DNA from: Acanthochlamys bracteata
Lineage: Eukaryota; Streptophyta; Magnoliopsida; Pandanales; Velloziaceae
DNA length: 64,000 nucleotides
Assembly: GCA_019914995.1 (NCBI GenBank)
Contig: CM034144.1
Coordinates: 6,789,489-6,853,488, forward strand
Reading direction: 5' to 3'
The notes under the pieces are model-generated. The model made no database searches. It was not told the origin of the DNA and was given only the letters and a program-made list of their open reading frames with translations. Below, piece by piece: positions 35,139 through 48,500 of the stretch. Numbering within the stretch: the first letter of the stretch is position 1; each line of letters opens with the position of its first letter. The position numbers and the translations under genes are program-made.

Positions 35139-35939
35139 TTTTTTAAAAAATTAATTTAAAATTAAAAATATTTAATAAAAAATATTTTATTTTAATTTGT
35201 TTCAATATCATTCTAAACTCTATTTTTATCGAACTTAACTTTTATAAATTTCACTTTTGCAAAACTCAGCTACGTATATTTGAAATATGTTATTTGTTAC
35301 ACTTATTTCACTTACGAGCTCCAAACTCCACTTCGGAACTCTGAATTCCATTTTGTAGGTCCACAACAAAACACACTTTCAAATCACTCTAAATGCAACC
35401 AAATAAAAGAAAGCTACTTCAAAATCACTTTGAAACTACTTTCCAAACGCAACTTATTGAACTCATTTTCAACGCACTTCTAAAAAATTTAATTTTTAAA
35501 ATTTATTTTCGAACAACTGAAACACGTCCTTAGCAGAAAGTGTTTCGATATTTATGGTTCGTTTAGTTGCAGTAAATTGAATTCATTAAGAAGTGAGTTG
35601 TTTGAGAAATAAGTTAAGTATTTTTGTTTGATTATATATGGAAGTACTGACTATTTTATGTTTGAGAATGAAACTACGTTCTAATGAATTTTTTATAAAA
35701 AAATTAAAGTTCGGAAAGAATTGATCCATGCCCTTAATGTGTGTCAATTCGAAGTTTATTTATTTGTAATCCATCTTGAAACATCTACTAATAATTATCT
35801 ACCTAATTGTACTTAAGCAGTTGTAACTAATAACGCATGATAATCACTAACTTAAGAGACATTAGCGTTATCCTTTCGTTTGTTATATGTAACATTGTTC
35901 ATCAATCATAATCATCATCTTTTATATATAGCTGCTGTG

Positions 35940-36474
35940 ACGAATTTAGAATTTTTTTTAATATAAATTGATAATAAGAAAAGTGAGCTTAAAATTTTAT
36001 AGATATCATTTCAGAACAATTGATAAACAATATGTGACTAAACTTTTCTTTAACATCTGCTCTCCAGCGGAGTGTTTTTTTTTTTATAAATTAAATTGAT
36101 GTGGACTACGTGTCCTGTAATAAATTAGATAAAACGGACGATCTGTGCTGAAATGAAATAGGCTACTTGTCCTATAATATAGCGGACAATTGTACTTTGA
36201 ATGAAACAGACTATCTGTTATGAAATTAAGCAGACTATTTTTGTTATAGATTAAATCAGATCATGAAGGCTCTGAATAAATATGAATAATAAGTTAGATT
36301 TAGTTCATATTGTGGATCGATCCGGTCTAATCTGACTCTGCAAGTATACGACGAACTTATGATTTTTTTTAAAAAATCAATTGGCAAAAAAAAAAATAAG
36401 CATAAATTTTTATTAATATTATCTCAGAATTATTGATAAGAAATATGAGACTAAATTTTTCTTTAACAGCTGCA
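35940..36474. repeat. Two about 125-base direct repeats around a degenerate short tandem array
   Basis: Positions 35940-36062 and 36352-36474 are similar direct repeats, both starting with acgaa-ttA-gattttttttaa and both ending with actaaa-ttttctttaaca-ctgc. Between them (about 36095-36250) a unit of about 25 bases recurs about six times in degenerate form (ggactacgtgtcctgtaata, acggacgatctgtgctgaaa, ggctacttgtcctataatat, gactatctgttatgaaatta and so on). The shape recalls a miniature LTR element (TRIM), but no primer-binding site was identified. Confidence 0.4.
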
Positions 36475-38699
36475 ACCAAAGACGAAGTAGTTAATATTTC
36501 GTCTTCATTTGGTTTTATTGATAGTGATTTTGGTCATATATATAACAACCAAATATACGTTGATATTGACATTACCGATAATAATTTGTAGTTAAGTAGA
36601 TGATAAAGATCGACGTTGAAAAATGCTGTGGTCTTGCATTTAGTTTGCAACCAATTCATAAAATTTTAGCCTCGTTGTTATTTGCAAAGTAAGAACTCTG
36701 TTTGTGTTGATTCTTTCGCATAGTAGTCAGTTGATAGCTATGCTTAAAAGAATTCATGCAGCTAACTCGCCTTATTTTAGGATATGGTTTATTGTTGAAG
36801 AAAGTTTAAATTTCTCGAGTAAGATATTGGACAAGAAGCAAGAATCTCACTTAATCCTCTTCCTTCTTCTTCTAACTAATACTGTTTATTCAATTGGAGT
36901 CAAAATATTTCTTTGCAACAAAAAGATTAGTTTATCATGACGACCAGATATTAGTTTATCCATCTGTTGGATTCTTACAAGCAAGGTAAACCATTAGTAT
37001 TATTATTTAGTTGCGTGTTTTTTGGTTTAATTGTTAGTATATGTTGTTAATTTAGGTCAAAGGATCTTTCAAATAGCAGCATTAGATTAGTGTTTTTACT
37101 TACTCTTACTAGGTTACCTCGATGAGTTAATGATTGTCTTGGAAGTGGGATACTCTTAAACATGCACAGCAAGTGTTTGTTAAAATTCCTCTGATAAAGC
37201 AAGCAGCAAATTTACAGCGATTTTGTTTATGTTTACATGAAAAATGGAAAGCTGAATTAATATATGGAGCTTAGGGTCTACTTAGCCAGAGCACATAGAT
37301 GTCTTATCTGTATGACTTAAAGATTCATGAAAGTAAAAGATTATGATGTATTTGATAGTTGTTTGCATCATGTTGAAAGTGCTAAAAATCTTCCTATAGG
37401 TGTATGGTCGTACTCGGAAGTTCATGAATATTGCCAAACAATATTGGCTTTTTCATGGATAAGAAGCCGACATTCGCCTCCTGTGTCTATGAGTGTCGGG
37501 GGATCGGTTAAAAAGCCAAAGAAAATTAAGAATAATGAAGAAACTAAAAAAATTCTTTTAGGAAGTAAAATCCATCAGCTGGAAACTTGCTATTGCAATA
37601 TATCTGGCTCCCTATGTATAAACTATTCATCTACTCTTTGGTATCTTGGTCACATGGAATTTTTAATGATATTTTCATCTCATTTATTTCACATTTACAG
37701 CAGGAAATAAAACCAAAAAAAGAAAAAAAGAAATCATCTTGGAAAGTAAACTATTTTGGTCTTTCCTTGGAGGACTCCATTCCTGTAGGACCAGTTTTTA
37801 GATTTCATCATTTAAACTCTTAATTGGTTCCTTTCAAGCACTTCCTTTGCAAATAAACTAATCATTGTTACTGCATATCTTCACTTTCACTGTTCGTACT
37901 AAACTGCAGCTAATCAAATGGGTGTTAGGTTGGACAGAGATACCTGCCCTCTCCTTCTTTCCTGTTCAACAGTAGTGGTTGTAGTTCCAGTGAACTAATT
38001 TTCAGTTTTTTTTTAGGAGATGTTTGATTAAGTTTCTTTTTCATGACATGTTTCTTTTATGGTTGGATTTGTTTTAGTGGGGTCAGCATTGATGTCAGTG
38101 ATCTTTGATTGATTGATGTTCTCGGTGAAGTCTGGAAAGGTGTTTGTTTATAATGTCTGTATCTGTGAATCATCTCTATGAGTTATTTGCTCCATAACTC
38201 GACCCGTTCCTTGTTCAGTGTCTTCTTGATGATAAAAACCTTGTGGTTTTTCCAAGAAGAATCTGTGCTCGGTAAAAACTCCGGTTTTCTTTCAGAGAAA
38301 TCCATCAGCTGCTGGAAATGGGCAAAATTATGGATTTCTCAGGTGCACTAGAAATCTTTCCTTTCTCTTCTTTCTGAATTTTCATACTAAACTGAAACTA
38401 ATAGATCATTGTATTTTCTGTCGACCAATTTTCTTCACCTCTTATGATCTGCTTAGAATTTGTCAGATCATACTTCTCTGCATGGTCATAATAAGGGCTT
38501 TTTCTTTTTCGCTGTTGGAAGCTGAGTTCCTCTTACTGAAGCTTTCTTATTCTGCTAGTGTACCTTAAGATTCTGCTTATTGTAATTTTTCGTGCTTCTT
38601 CATAAGCTGGTTTATTTCATCAATCGGATGTATAAGTTCAGTTTAACAGTATATATGGTAATCCATTTGGATAGGCTGTGCTTTCATTTTGAAGTAGCA
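36475..38699. other. Spacer and possible 5' leader of the DUF547 gene
   Basis: No coding exon could be supported. The base composition becomes less AT-extreme after about 37900, as in transcribed leader sequence. Possible leader splice sites exist: a donor after ggatttctcag near 38341 and an acceptor ggatag near 38676. The open frame at 37327-37710 matches nothing I recognise and has no supporting context. Confidence 0.4.
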
Positions 38700-41617
38700 A
38701 TGCATACAACAAGTTCCGGGACTTGGATAGAAGAGGATTCTATGAGGATGGCTGGCGTCCGTTGTTACTCAACTTTTGTTTCCACACCGAGAAGGAAACG
38801 TTCACAGAGGTAGTGGTTACAATCTTACCCGATTTCGTAGTTAACCTAACATCTCTCAATTTCTTGAGCGTTTTGATTCTGTGAATTTCTTGAGCTTTAT
38901 AATTCTGTGATATAATTTTTGCAATGTATTTCTTTTCATGCATAAATCTAAACTAAAAGAATGCTTCTTTTAGAAAATCTGTGAGAGGTTCTTGATACAA
39001 TTGACTTATGTGTCTGTTTGGACTTCAAGCATCTTTTTTTGAATAGACTTGTGAAGTTTAATTTTACTGGATAGTTAAACTTTCAGGATTTTGGAGATTT
39101 TGCAGGTCGGGCAAGTTTTGGAACTGTCGATTTGCTTGATTCGAATGAATTCTATTCATTAGACAGACAATTTTCTACCAAAACATATAACAATCACTTG
39201 TACTTGTGGCTAAATACTTACAGCTTGTTGTAAAATCAATTTTCAGCACTTCTGGGGCAAATGAGGATCTCCTGAATTTGTCACCTCGGGTACGACATCA
39301 TAGCCCTGTAAGCACCTTTTCTTCTTTTTTCCAACATTTGAAACAGCCTTAAGTTATATAGATATTTGCAAATGTTATACTTATGTGCAGCATATCAATC
39401 CTGATAAGAGGCAGCATGATCAGAGTTCTTTGAGTTTACCAAGTATGGCGCCAGTGCATAAATCGACTACCTCATCATCAAGTGAAGTTGATATTCAGAA
39501 GGTAATAACTAGTATGTGGTATGCCTGTGTTCCAAGTGCAAAATTTGCACCTTAATTTAGATTGAAATGTTCAATATTCCTCATAACAGTAACTAAGACC
39601 GTAATACTTGTTTTCAGCACCCTATTGGTGAGTTAGTGAATGAAATTGCAACTCTGGAGCTTGAAGTTATAAGCTTGGAACGGTATCTTCTGTCATTGTA
39701 TCGTACAGCATTTGAACAATATCTAGCTAGCTCGCCTGCTGTTCCTACTCAGGCTTCAAGGCTGTTGTCAGATTTTGAAGCTAGTTCAGTGCATAAAGAA
39801 CCAAAAGCTCACATATGTCATAAATCAATACAAAACAGTCAAAGCTGCCGAACCCATATTGAGTGGGACCGTGAGAGCAAGAAAGCCAAGAGTCGCAAGT
39901 TTGCGAAAAATTCTCCTACCTGTAACTTGGCATTTTGTGCAGAAAATGGTGTCTGCACACTTTTGAATGAAGATATTGATCAGGTATTTAGCTGTCATGA
40001 ATATGTGTAGAAAGCACTTTGAGTTGTTTGCTTCGGAATTTTTACATGGCACCTATATGATATCTTAATCCTGACTAACTGTAGGACTCGAGGAGATCTT
40101 TTTCTGCCCACCGCCGTCTTGTTGAACATCTTGGAGTTTCTGTTGTAGATTATGTACCTGATATTCCTTGTAGATTGTCGGCAGATATGATCAAATGCAT
40201 CTCGGCTGTCTACTGCAAACTTTCTGAACCACCAATTCAGCCATTGGAGTCAGTAGCTTCACCTACAACAACAGCATCCTCTTCAAGTACATTTTCTCCG
40301 CAAGATTGTGATAGCTGGAGTCCTAGATGCCTTTATGAAGCCACGGAAAGCCCAAGTCTGCTTGAATCAGTCAAGGGAAAGCAATATTCATACAATTCCG
40401 TGGTTGAAATCCCAAGAATAAGTGTTGATGGTGACAGATTTGGCTATGCCTCTAAGATGCTGACTCATTTCAGGTTGGGCTAGCTGCAGAGAAACTTTTG
40501 TCTACAGAAACCTTTAGTGGTTCTCCTATTAAATCCTGTGTCTTCGACATTCCAGGTCTTTGATACAGCGTCTGGGGACTGTTGATCCAAGAAAGATGTC
40601 ACGAGATGGACAACTTGCTTTCTGGATAAACATTCATAATGCTCTAGTAATGCATGTATGCAATCATACATACTCAATGCTGAAGCAAAAATTACGACAA
40701 TACATGTAAAATCTGCTTAACATGTGTGATGCTTTGCAGGCACTTTTAGCATATGGTTTTCATGAAAACCAAATGAAGAGCAACTATTCCATCCTCAGAG
40801 TAAGAGATCTTTCATCCGCTTAAATACATAATTTTTATAACTCTTACTTCGAGATCCAGAATTGTATCTGATTATGCAAGTGAAACTCAATTGCAGGCAG
40901 AATATAGTGTTGGTGGCCACACAGTGAATGCTTATGATATTCGAAGTTTGATATTGGGTTGCCAACCACATCTTCCAACTTTGGTAACTTTTTGCGACAA
41001 GAACATCTTCTGCTTTAAATGAACTTCTATTAGCTTAAAAAAACCCTCTCTCAAATTACTCTTGCAGTGGCAACGTGTTTTCTTCTTGCCTTCAAAATTC
41101 AAAAAAGGAAATGATAAGCATCCATATGCTCTTGATTTTCCTGAACCATTAGCTCATTTCGCTCTTTCTACAGGAGTTCACTCTGACCCCACTGTAACTA
41201 TGTTTCTGACTACACTCTTTTCTGCTTCACTGAGAAAATTGTCTGCAATCAACTTGACCATTTTTCTGTTTGAACATTCAGGTGAGAGTGTATAGTATAA
41301 AGAATGTTGCCCATGAGCTGAAACTAGCCAAGGAAGACTATGTTCGCACTAATGTCACAATTCAGAAGGAAAAGAAAATTGTCCTTCCAAAATTGCTGTA
41401 TTATTATGCGAAAGATGCTTCACTCAAACTGCATGACCTGTTGGAGATCATACAGGATTGCATGCCTGAAGCTCAGCAGAAACTCTTCCAAGGATTCCGT
41501 AAGGGAAGACCTGATAAGTTTGTACATTGGCTGCCACACAACTCTACTTTCCGATATGTTGTCAGTAGAGATCTTGCAAATCAGCAAGAACAAAATTTCC
41601 TTTTTCAGATTGAATAA
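38700..41617 (+). CDS. MIP1-type leucine-zipper / DUF547 protein
   Basis: Ten exons fit with all phases consistent: 38700..38809, 39247..39307, 39391..39501, 39618..39983, 40085..40473, 40556..40655, 40740..40799, 40897..40983, 41068..41193 and 41282..41617, giving about 581 residues. The N-terminal zipper (ELVNEIATLELEVISLERYL, near 98-117) matches the ternary complex factor MIP1 zipper. The DUF547 domain follows (TVDPRKMSRDGQLAFWINIH NALVMH, then YSVGGHTVNAYDIRSLILG, then YALDFPEPLAHFALSTGVHS). The C-terminal part has the usual helical block (VLPKLLYYYAKDASL). The start is the least certain point: Met at 38700 or 38742, and further 5' exons are possible. Function is unknown; Antirrhinum MIP1 binds the MADS factor DEFICIENS, which may not carry over. 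Confidence 0.85.
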
Positions 41618-42497
41618 CTAACATTGCAGCAGTCCACGAAGGGAAATTCTTGCTCTTGATCGCTATAACTGCCAGTTATGTTGGTACTTCTCAGCAGTGA
41701 CAGCTCAAATACATCGACAGGAGTGAGCGGTTTCTGACTTCTGAAACTGAAAACAAGGGACAGTCTGGATTCAAGTGTAGCTTCACCGTTGGAATGAATA
41801 CTGCATACGGAAAAGATGGAAATATAATGAAAATGCGTCTTGTTTTCTCAAGAATTAATACGTAGGAATCAGTTGCGGATGTTGTGTTTTCCATTCGCGG
41901 GTTTTAGAGAGCAGTTCTCATGCTCTCTTGAAAACTACTCTGAAATTTTCTTTAGTGCCGAAACGAAACAATCTTGTATGTATAGCTTGTATGTAAATGT
42001 CACGCAAAGTTTTCTTTATATTTTATATATGTATGTATATATAGTGTTTGGGTTGTAAAAGAGCGCTACAAAATACATACACAAAGGACATACATGTTTA
42101 TTATGTATGAGTACTTCAACATGTTTATGTACATACATACACATGGATTCATACATATGCAGTTACCAACAAATGTACATTAATAAGTACTCGATGTATT
42201 GTTACGCTATACATGCATACATAATACATATGCCTATATGTCCATCTACATATTTAAGAAAAATGTACATACGCACATGTAGGTACGTAGATACATCGTC
42301 ATGAACCATGCTTATGTATACAGACGAAGGACTGAAGGAGGCTGCATTGTGCAAATGAACTATTAATGGCTCTACTTTACTAATAGAGATACTTATGACC
42401 CTATATGCAAAATACGAAAGCGTTATGTATCTAATTCAAAATACATAAACTATCAAGGGTGTAAATTAAAAACAAAATTTACGATGCCGAATGAAAC
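41618..42497. other. 3' flank of the DUF547 gene and ATAC-rich low-complexity DNA
   Basis: After the stop comes a probable 3' UTR. From about 42060 to 42310 the strand is dominated by degenerate acatacat and atgtacat units (an ATAC-type imperfect microsatellite). Its open frames are by-products of this composition. No gene is seen. Confidence 0.5.
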
Positions 42498-42506
42498 TTT
42501 CCCGCC
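42498..42506 (+). promoter_or_regulatory. E2F-type site in the BRCA2 promoter
   Basis: tttcccgcc matches the E2F consensus TTTSSCGC and lies 87 bases upstream of the BRCA2 start codon. Plant DNA-replication and recombination genes commonly carry such sites for G1/S expression. The match is seen; the function is inferred. Confidence 0.65.
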
Positions 42507-42592
42507 ATAATAAAACAAAAACCCGCGTGATCAAAAATTTTTTTTCATTTCAATTCGTTCAGATTCAAAATTTTCGTTTTCTCTTCAAATCA

Positions 42593-45500
42593 ATGCCTCC
42601 ACCGGCGCCGTCCCCGCTTCAATCGGCGGCGTGGAAGATTCTACCAATTGCCGGCGGTCAATTCAGGTGGATCCCGATCGATTCTCCCGTTTCCCCATCG
42701 GAGAAACCGTTTCCGTCTGAAACCCTTCCCGCTTCGCTTCCCTCCATCGCCAATCTTCTCCAGCAAGGTAAGCAATCAAATTCGAAAGATTTTTCGGTTT
42801 CTCGCATAATTAGAAGATGGACTGATTTTTTATTTCTTATTCTTCTACAGCGCCGCCGAAAGTTCTAGAAGCTTGGAAGTCTACTCCGGCGAATGAAGGT
42901 AGGCCTTACTACATCATGCTTGGAAAAACTTGAATTGATTTGTTTACGAAAATTGGGTTTAAATAGCTTCTAAACCTCATAAATCCTAAATCAGTCTATA
43001 CAAAAGCTTCGTTATTTTAAAAAGATTGAATTTTGCATTCCCCGCTCGTAGAGTATCTAGAAGATTCTGAATTTGGTGGAAAATATGGTAGCATCCAATA
43101 GTTCCAGTTAAAATGGTATTTGTATGAATCCCCTGTTGGTTGATCAGTTTCTGAATTTTCCATCGATATGCTGTCTTTCTAGAAGGTTCTGAAGATTGTG
43201 GCGTTGGCTGTGGTAGTGGTTTAAAGCTTCCACAAAGTACCAATGCTTGCTTTGATGATGATGTGCCGATGTTTTCTACTGGGTTGGGAAGGTCGGTTTC
43301 AGTTAATAAAAGCTCTTTACAGAACGCAGCAACAGTTTTTGAAGGTGTAGATGGGGTGGAGAGTAAGTATTGATTTCTTTGGTCGAGCATTTTATAGTGA
43401 TTGAATTGAATTTTATCCTTCCCTTATATTTTCACTGAATATGATTTTGAAATAGTTTTGGATGTGGCTCCCACTTGTCAATCGTTAACTGTTCACTGAA
43501 TGGCATTCTGATAATCATTATGACCTTTGTCTTTGATCAGGGATTAGTTACAGTGAAGATGGTTTCCAAATGTTTCACACTGCATCAGGGAGGTCCATTA
43601 CTGTGAAACAGTCTTCCAAAACAAAAGCTGCAACTTTTCTTGAATTAGATGGTGCTCAGAGAAGTGAGTTGCTGTTCTTACTTACGGTACCCTGACAAAG
43701 CACAACATTATTAATTTCAATTCATTTTTCCCACCCACCCTGAATTCCTTGCAGGAGATGCAAAGGTCAGTATCGAGTCTGTCCATGATGAGGTTACACC
43801 AATGTTCAGCACTGCATCAGGGAAGTCAATTGCAGTCAAACAATCTTCTATAAGAAAAGCAGCTGTTTTACTTGAAGCAGGGGATGCTCACATAGGTGCT
43901 TTAGTTGTTCTTATACTATCTGGCAGTTTTTAGATGTTTTACTTGTTATTATGTCTGTAAGTATGCCTGCAATTTACTTTGTATATTGTCAGATCAGGAG
44001 CGTTTGTTTAGTATTAGTAAATATCCTTGCATGAATATCATAGCTTCACATAATTATTTTTTGCTTTTGTAGAATTGTTTTATTTTTTTAATAGGAAAAA
44101 TCTTTTAAATCTGAATTCCTATCAGGAGATGCCAATCAGAACATGGGAAACAATGATTCTGTTGCTGATGGTGGGTACATTCCAATGTTTCGCACTGCTT
44201 CTGGGAAATCAGTTGCTGTGAATCAATCTTTGATAAGAAAAGCAGCTGAATTTCTTGACAGAGGTCATGTTCAAAGTGGTGAGTCAGCTGCCCTTTGTGT
44301 ACCCCTCGGTTGAGATCTTTGCATCATACGAAAACAGACAATTTCTTCAATGTATGTTGTGAATGCCTTCAGGAGATGCTGTGTTTACCAATGCCCATAC
44401 AGTTGACAGTGGGATGTTCAACACAGCGTCGGGTAAATCTGTTGCTGTAAAGGAGTCTTCAATCAGAAAAGCAGCTACTTTTCTTGAAGGTGCAGATATT
44501 CAGAGTGGTAAGTAAGATTTTCTTCTAGTAGTGTCTTGGAACAACTATTTCATTGTTAATTACTTGCATGATACTAGAGCAGAATATTTAGTTAAACATC
44601 AGCCCTGAAATATTTAATGCCTAACAGCAGATAATGTGGTCCGCGACTATCGGGGGCTCCCAATGTTCAGCAGTGGATCAGGGAATTCTGTTACTCTGAA
44701 ACAGTCTTCAATTGCAAAAGCAACTTTTCTTGAAGGAGTGGATTCTCAAGGTGGTAAGTTTCTTTTCTTTAAGTTTTTCGGACCAACTACTTCATTGTTA
44801 AGGGCCTCACATCAAATTAGAAAAAATATTTAGTTATGTTTTCTAAATACTGATTTCCTATCTGCAGATGAAGCGCTTAGCAGCAAGCATGGGCTTCCAC
44901 TGCTCAGCACTAGGTCAGGGAATTCTGTCACTGTAAAACAGTCTTCAATAAGAAAAGCAGCAGCTTTTCTTCAAGGAGCAGACGTTCAGGATGGTAAGTT
45001 GCTTTGTTAGTATCTTTGACTGCCCTACATAATACTTCAACAACTTACCGTTTTGAAGGTCATTGTCTTACGGTTATAAAGGCATAATCTGCGCTGCTAA
45101 AGCAGATATCTTATGTATACTTACTGATATCCATAGGCATGATCGAAGCAGCTTTTGTTGAAGTCAATATTATCTGCATTTTAAAAGAGAGACTTTGTCA
45201 AACTTCATTTTCTGATTTCCTGACAGGAAATGTCATGGTTAAAGATGAGTGTGCTGGAGAAACTGAACTTCCAATATTCAGCACCGGATCAGGGAAAACT
45301 GTTTCTGTGAAGGAGTCTTCAATCAGAAGAGCGGCAAGTCTCCTTGAAGGAGAAGATCTTCAGAGAGGTGAGCTGTTATTTGCCATGGCATCTTCAACTA
45401 GCTTTTGCTAAGCCTTGTATCATTCCATTAGCTGCATTCTACATATTCTAATCACATTCACTGGAATATGTCTTGCAATTATATGCGTACCTACAGCTAC

Positions 45501-48500
45501 TTAATTACGAACATCGCATGATATACAATCAGTGCATTTAGGTAAAAAAGAATGCCCTTACTCAACATACTGATGCACCCATTATACTCTGCGGTTTGTA
45601 CTTATTCATGCTGGTATGATGTTACCGTGGTTCCTGTATGTGAGAGAAGATATTGAGGCGTTCACACATCTTCTCTCATAAAAAATGAGGTATTATTGGA
45701 TTTCCCAAGTATAATCTATTTATGTTTTTTGCAGAAGAGGTGCTTGAGGTAGCTGTTGATAAGAAGAGCAGCTTCTCAAAATCCGTTTTTCAGACAGGAT
45801 TTGGAAAAACATTAGATATATCTTCTTCTGGCCTGTCTAAGGCATCCAGTTTGTTAGGTCTCGAGCAAAATAATGCCCTCCCTTCTGCATCATTGCATGA
45901 GAATGCGTTGGTACAAATCAATGCTGATTTGTGCACTCCATTGAACCAATCACATAGTAAAATGGTGTTGCAAAAGCCTTTTACATTTGAATCGAATATT
46001 ACTGGTTCATTTTACTCTCCAGTACTTCAAACAGCTGGGAGAAAATTCATATCAGTATCTAGCAGTGCGTTGCTCCATGCAAAAAATCTTCTTGGTGATA
46101 TGGAGTTGGAAGCTCAGCCTAATAGTTTTGTTGAAGATACATCTTCATCATTTCTAGTTGATAAAGTTGACAAGACTTCAGATGAAAATCTTTGGTGTAA
46201 GGAGAATATCTATTCTAACTCAGGAAAGGGAAGAGATGCGAAAGATATCATGTCTCATGCACAAACTTCCAGATCAGCGCAGTCGAATTCTTCTGTTGGA
46301 GTTGCCAAATTTCAGGATACCAGACGAAGTGACAAGCTATCTGTTCCAGGGAGTTTTTCTATGCCAGATGTTGATGTTGGGAGAGTACAAGTCCTTTCCA
46401 GTGGGAAGCATGTCCAAATTTCCACTAAGGATCCACATTCCATAACATCGCGGAGGCCACTGGTTGATATTTCAAATAATGCTGATAGATTCAGGGCGAA
46501 TTCTATTTCTCCATATAAAAAGCCACGCACTTCTCGGTTCGTTTGATTTCTGTATGCAATTCGTGGCATTCATTTTCATTCTAGTTCTAAATAGCGACTA
46601 TCTATTAGGTTTACCAGTCCCTTAGACAGCAGAGTTGCGCCTCCTACTTCTGGTGAAGAGCTGGAACTTTGTTTGAAAATTTAAACTGTTTCATATTCTT
46701 TATAGGATATTAATCAGTTGCCTTTCCTGTATGTTCAGTTTTCAAATCAGAAAGTAGAGATTGTTGTAGCAGAAAGAGTGTCTCTTCTCATTATCCTGCC
46801 CAACATGAACGAAAGACTGTTGAGGAATTTTTCAGTAGTCTTCCTAAATCTGACAAGTTGGTAAGCTATCTACATGATCTTTTATTTAGATATCCTCCTT
46901 CCTGCATTGACACAATGCTTTCTCATTTAACATATTTCAGTTGGGAAGTCTTCCAGATGATGTGAAATATATGAGCCCAGATAAAGCAGAAAAGTACAGG
47001 TTCCCTGTTGCAGCTGGTGTTAATAGCCTTGGACCAGATGAGCTCCAGATGATGCTACTTCAATCTGGTGCTTCAGTGTCAAATGCAACAAAAGGGTACA
47101 CAATGTTGTTCTTTCTGTTATTGTTATGTGTTTTGAACTTACTAATCACTGCTAGTGCTTATCATGCTGCTATCATCTTCTTGTGCTTTGTCTCTTAGAT
47201 GGGTTGCAAATCATTACAAGTGGATAGTGTGGAAACTTGCATGTTATGAAAGATGTTATCCGTCACAAGTGCGTGGCATGTATTTAACAGTTCTTAATGT
47301 GCTTAATGAATTAAAATACAGGTTAGAACTTGCCTGAGTTTATTGTGATTGCAACATGCTTGTATGGCAAATTGTTAATTCCTCAGTTCAAAATATCGCA
47401 GATATGAGAGGGAGTTCAATCATGGTCATAGATCAGCTATTAAGAAGATGCTAGACAGTGATGCATCACCTTCTTCTATGATGATCCTATGTGTCTCGTC
47501 TGTTCATGTTCCAGATTTAAAGGAAGGTAAAGGAGATGACATGGTTGTTCTAGGTGAAGGCAGTAAAGAATCGAGTAATTCAAATAATGCAGGAAAAGAT
47601 AGATCCTCAAAACTTGAATTAACTGATGGGTGGTATGTACATGTTATCTTTTACCTTTTAATATTATTACTGAGATTGTAAATGGTGTTGCTGAAAGTCA
47701 ACTTATTAACAGGTACTCGTTGGATGCCAATTTGGATATATTGTTAAGCAATAAATTGGCTGCAGGAAAAATATTTGTTGGTCAGAAGCTTCGGGTAACT
47801 TCAGCTGACTAAATTTATTAGTTAAATCTAGTGAGCTTTTATTTATTATTACATCGGTAATGCAGATATGGGGGGCTGATCTTTGTGGTTGGTCTGGACC
47901 TGTCTCTTCGATTGAGGTACAAGTCTACCTTATATCATTGTTAAAATTGTACAACAGAATTTAGTGTGTTTTATGGTATATCCTTAAGCCTTTTCCTTCA
48001 TCAGGCTCTGAAAACGGTTCGCCTGGTGATTCACATGAATGGGACCTATCGAGCTCATTGGCAAAGTCCACTGGGTTTCTGTATGTAGTTATCATTTTCA
48101 CCTTTCCATTGGCCACTTACTTTGTAATATATATATTGGTATGTTCTAACATTGATTTTGACATTATGTTTTTTTAGGCAAGAGTGTTGGTCCCCCTTTG
48201 GCTTTTAGGTGTATCAAAGGTGCTGGAGGCAGAGTTCCTAGAACCCTTGTTGGAATACTACGTATTTATCCCATTCTTTACAAAGAGAGGTGATGTGGAT
48301 CAAATATTCCTCTATCACAGACTTCATGGTTGATAATCTTAATGCTGATACATGTTACTGGTTTCAGATTCCATGACGGTGGTTCAATTATACGTTCTGA
48401 AAGGATGGAAATGAGAGCAGTTCAGCTATATAATCAGACGTAATACGGCCAAAAATTTACAATCAATCCTCCCTTTCCTTTAAATCCCAATGCATTGGAC

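Noticed and set aside
37327..37710. 127-codon open frame between the PADRE and DUF547 genes
   Set aside because: No recognisable domain, untypical composition and no splice or promoter context; it may be leader or intron sequence of the DUF547 gene.
42107..42304. Cys/Tyr/Met-rich open frame
   Set aside because: It arises from the degenerate acatacat low-complexity tract; the peptide is a composition artefact.
42491..42592. N-terminal extension of BRCA2 from 42491
   Set aside because: It overlaps the E2F site and has a low-complexity translation; the Met at 42593 gives a natural N-terminus.
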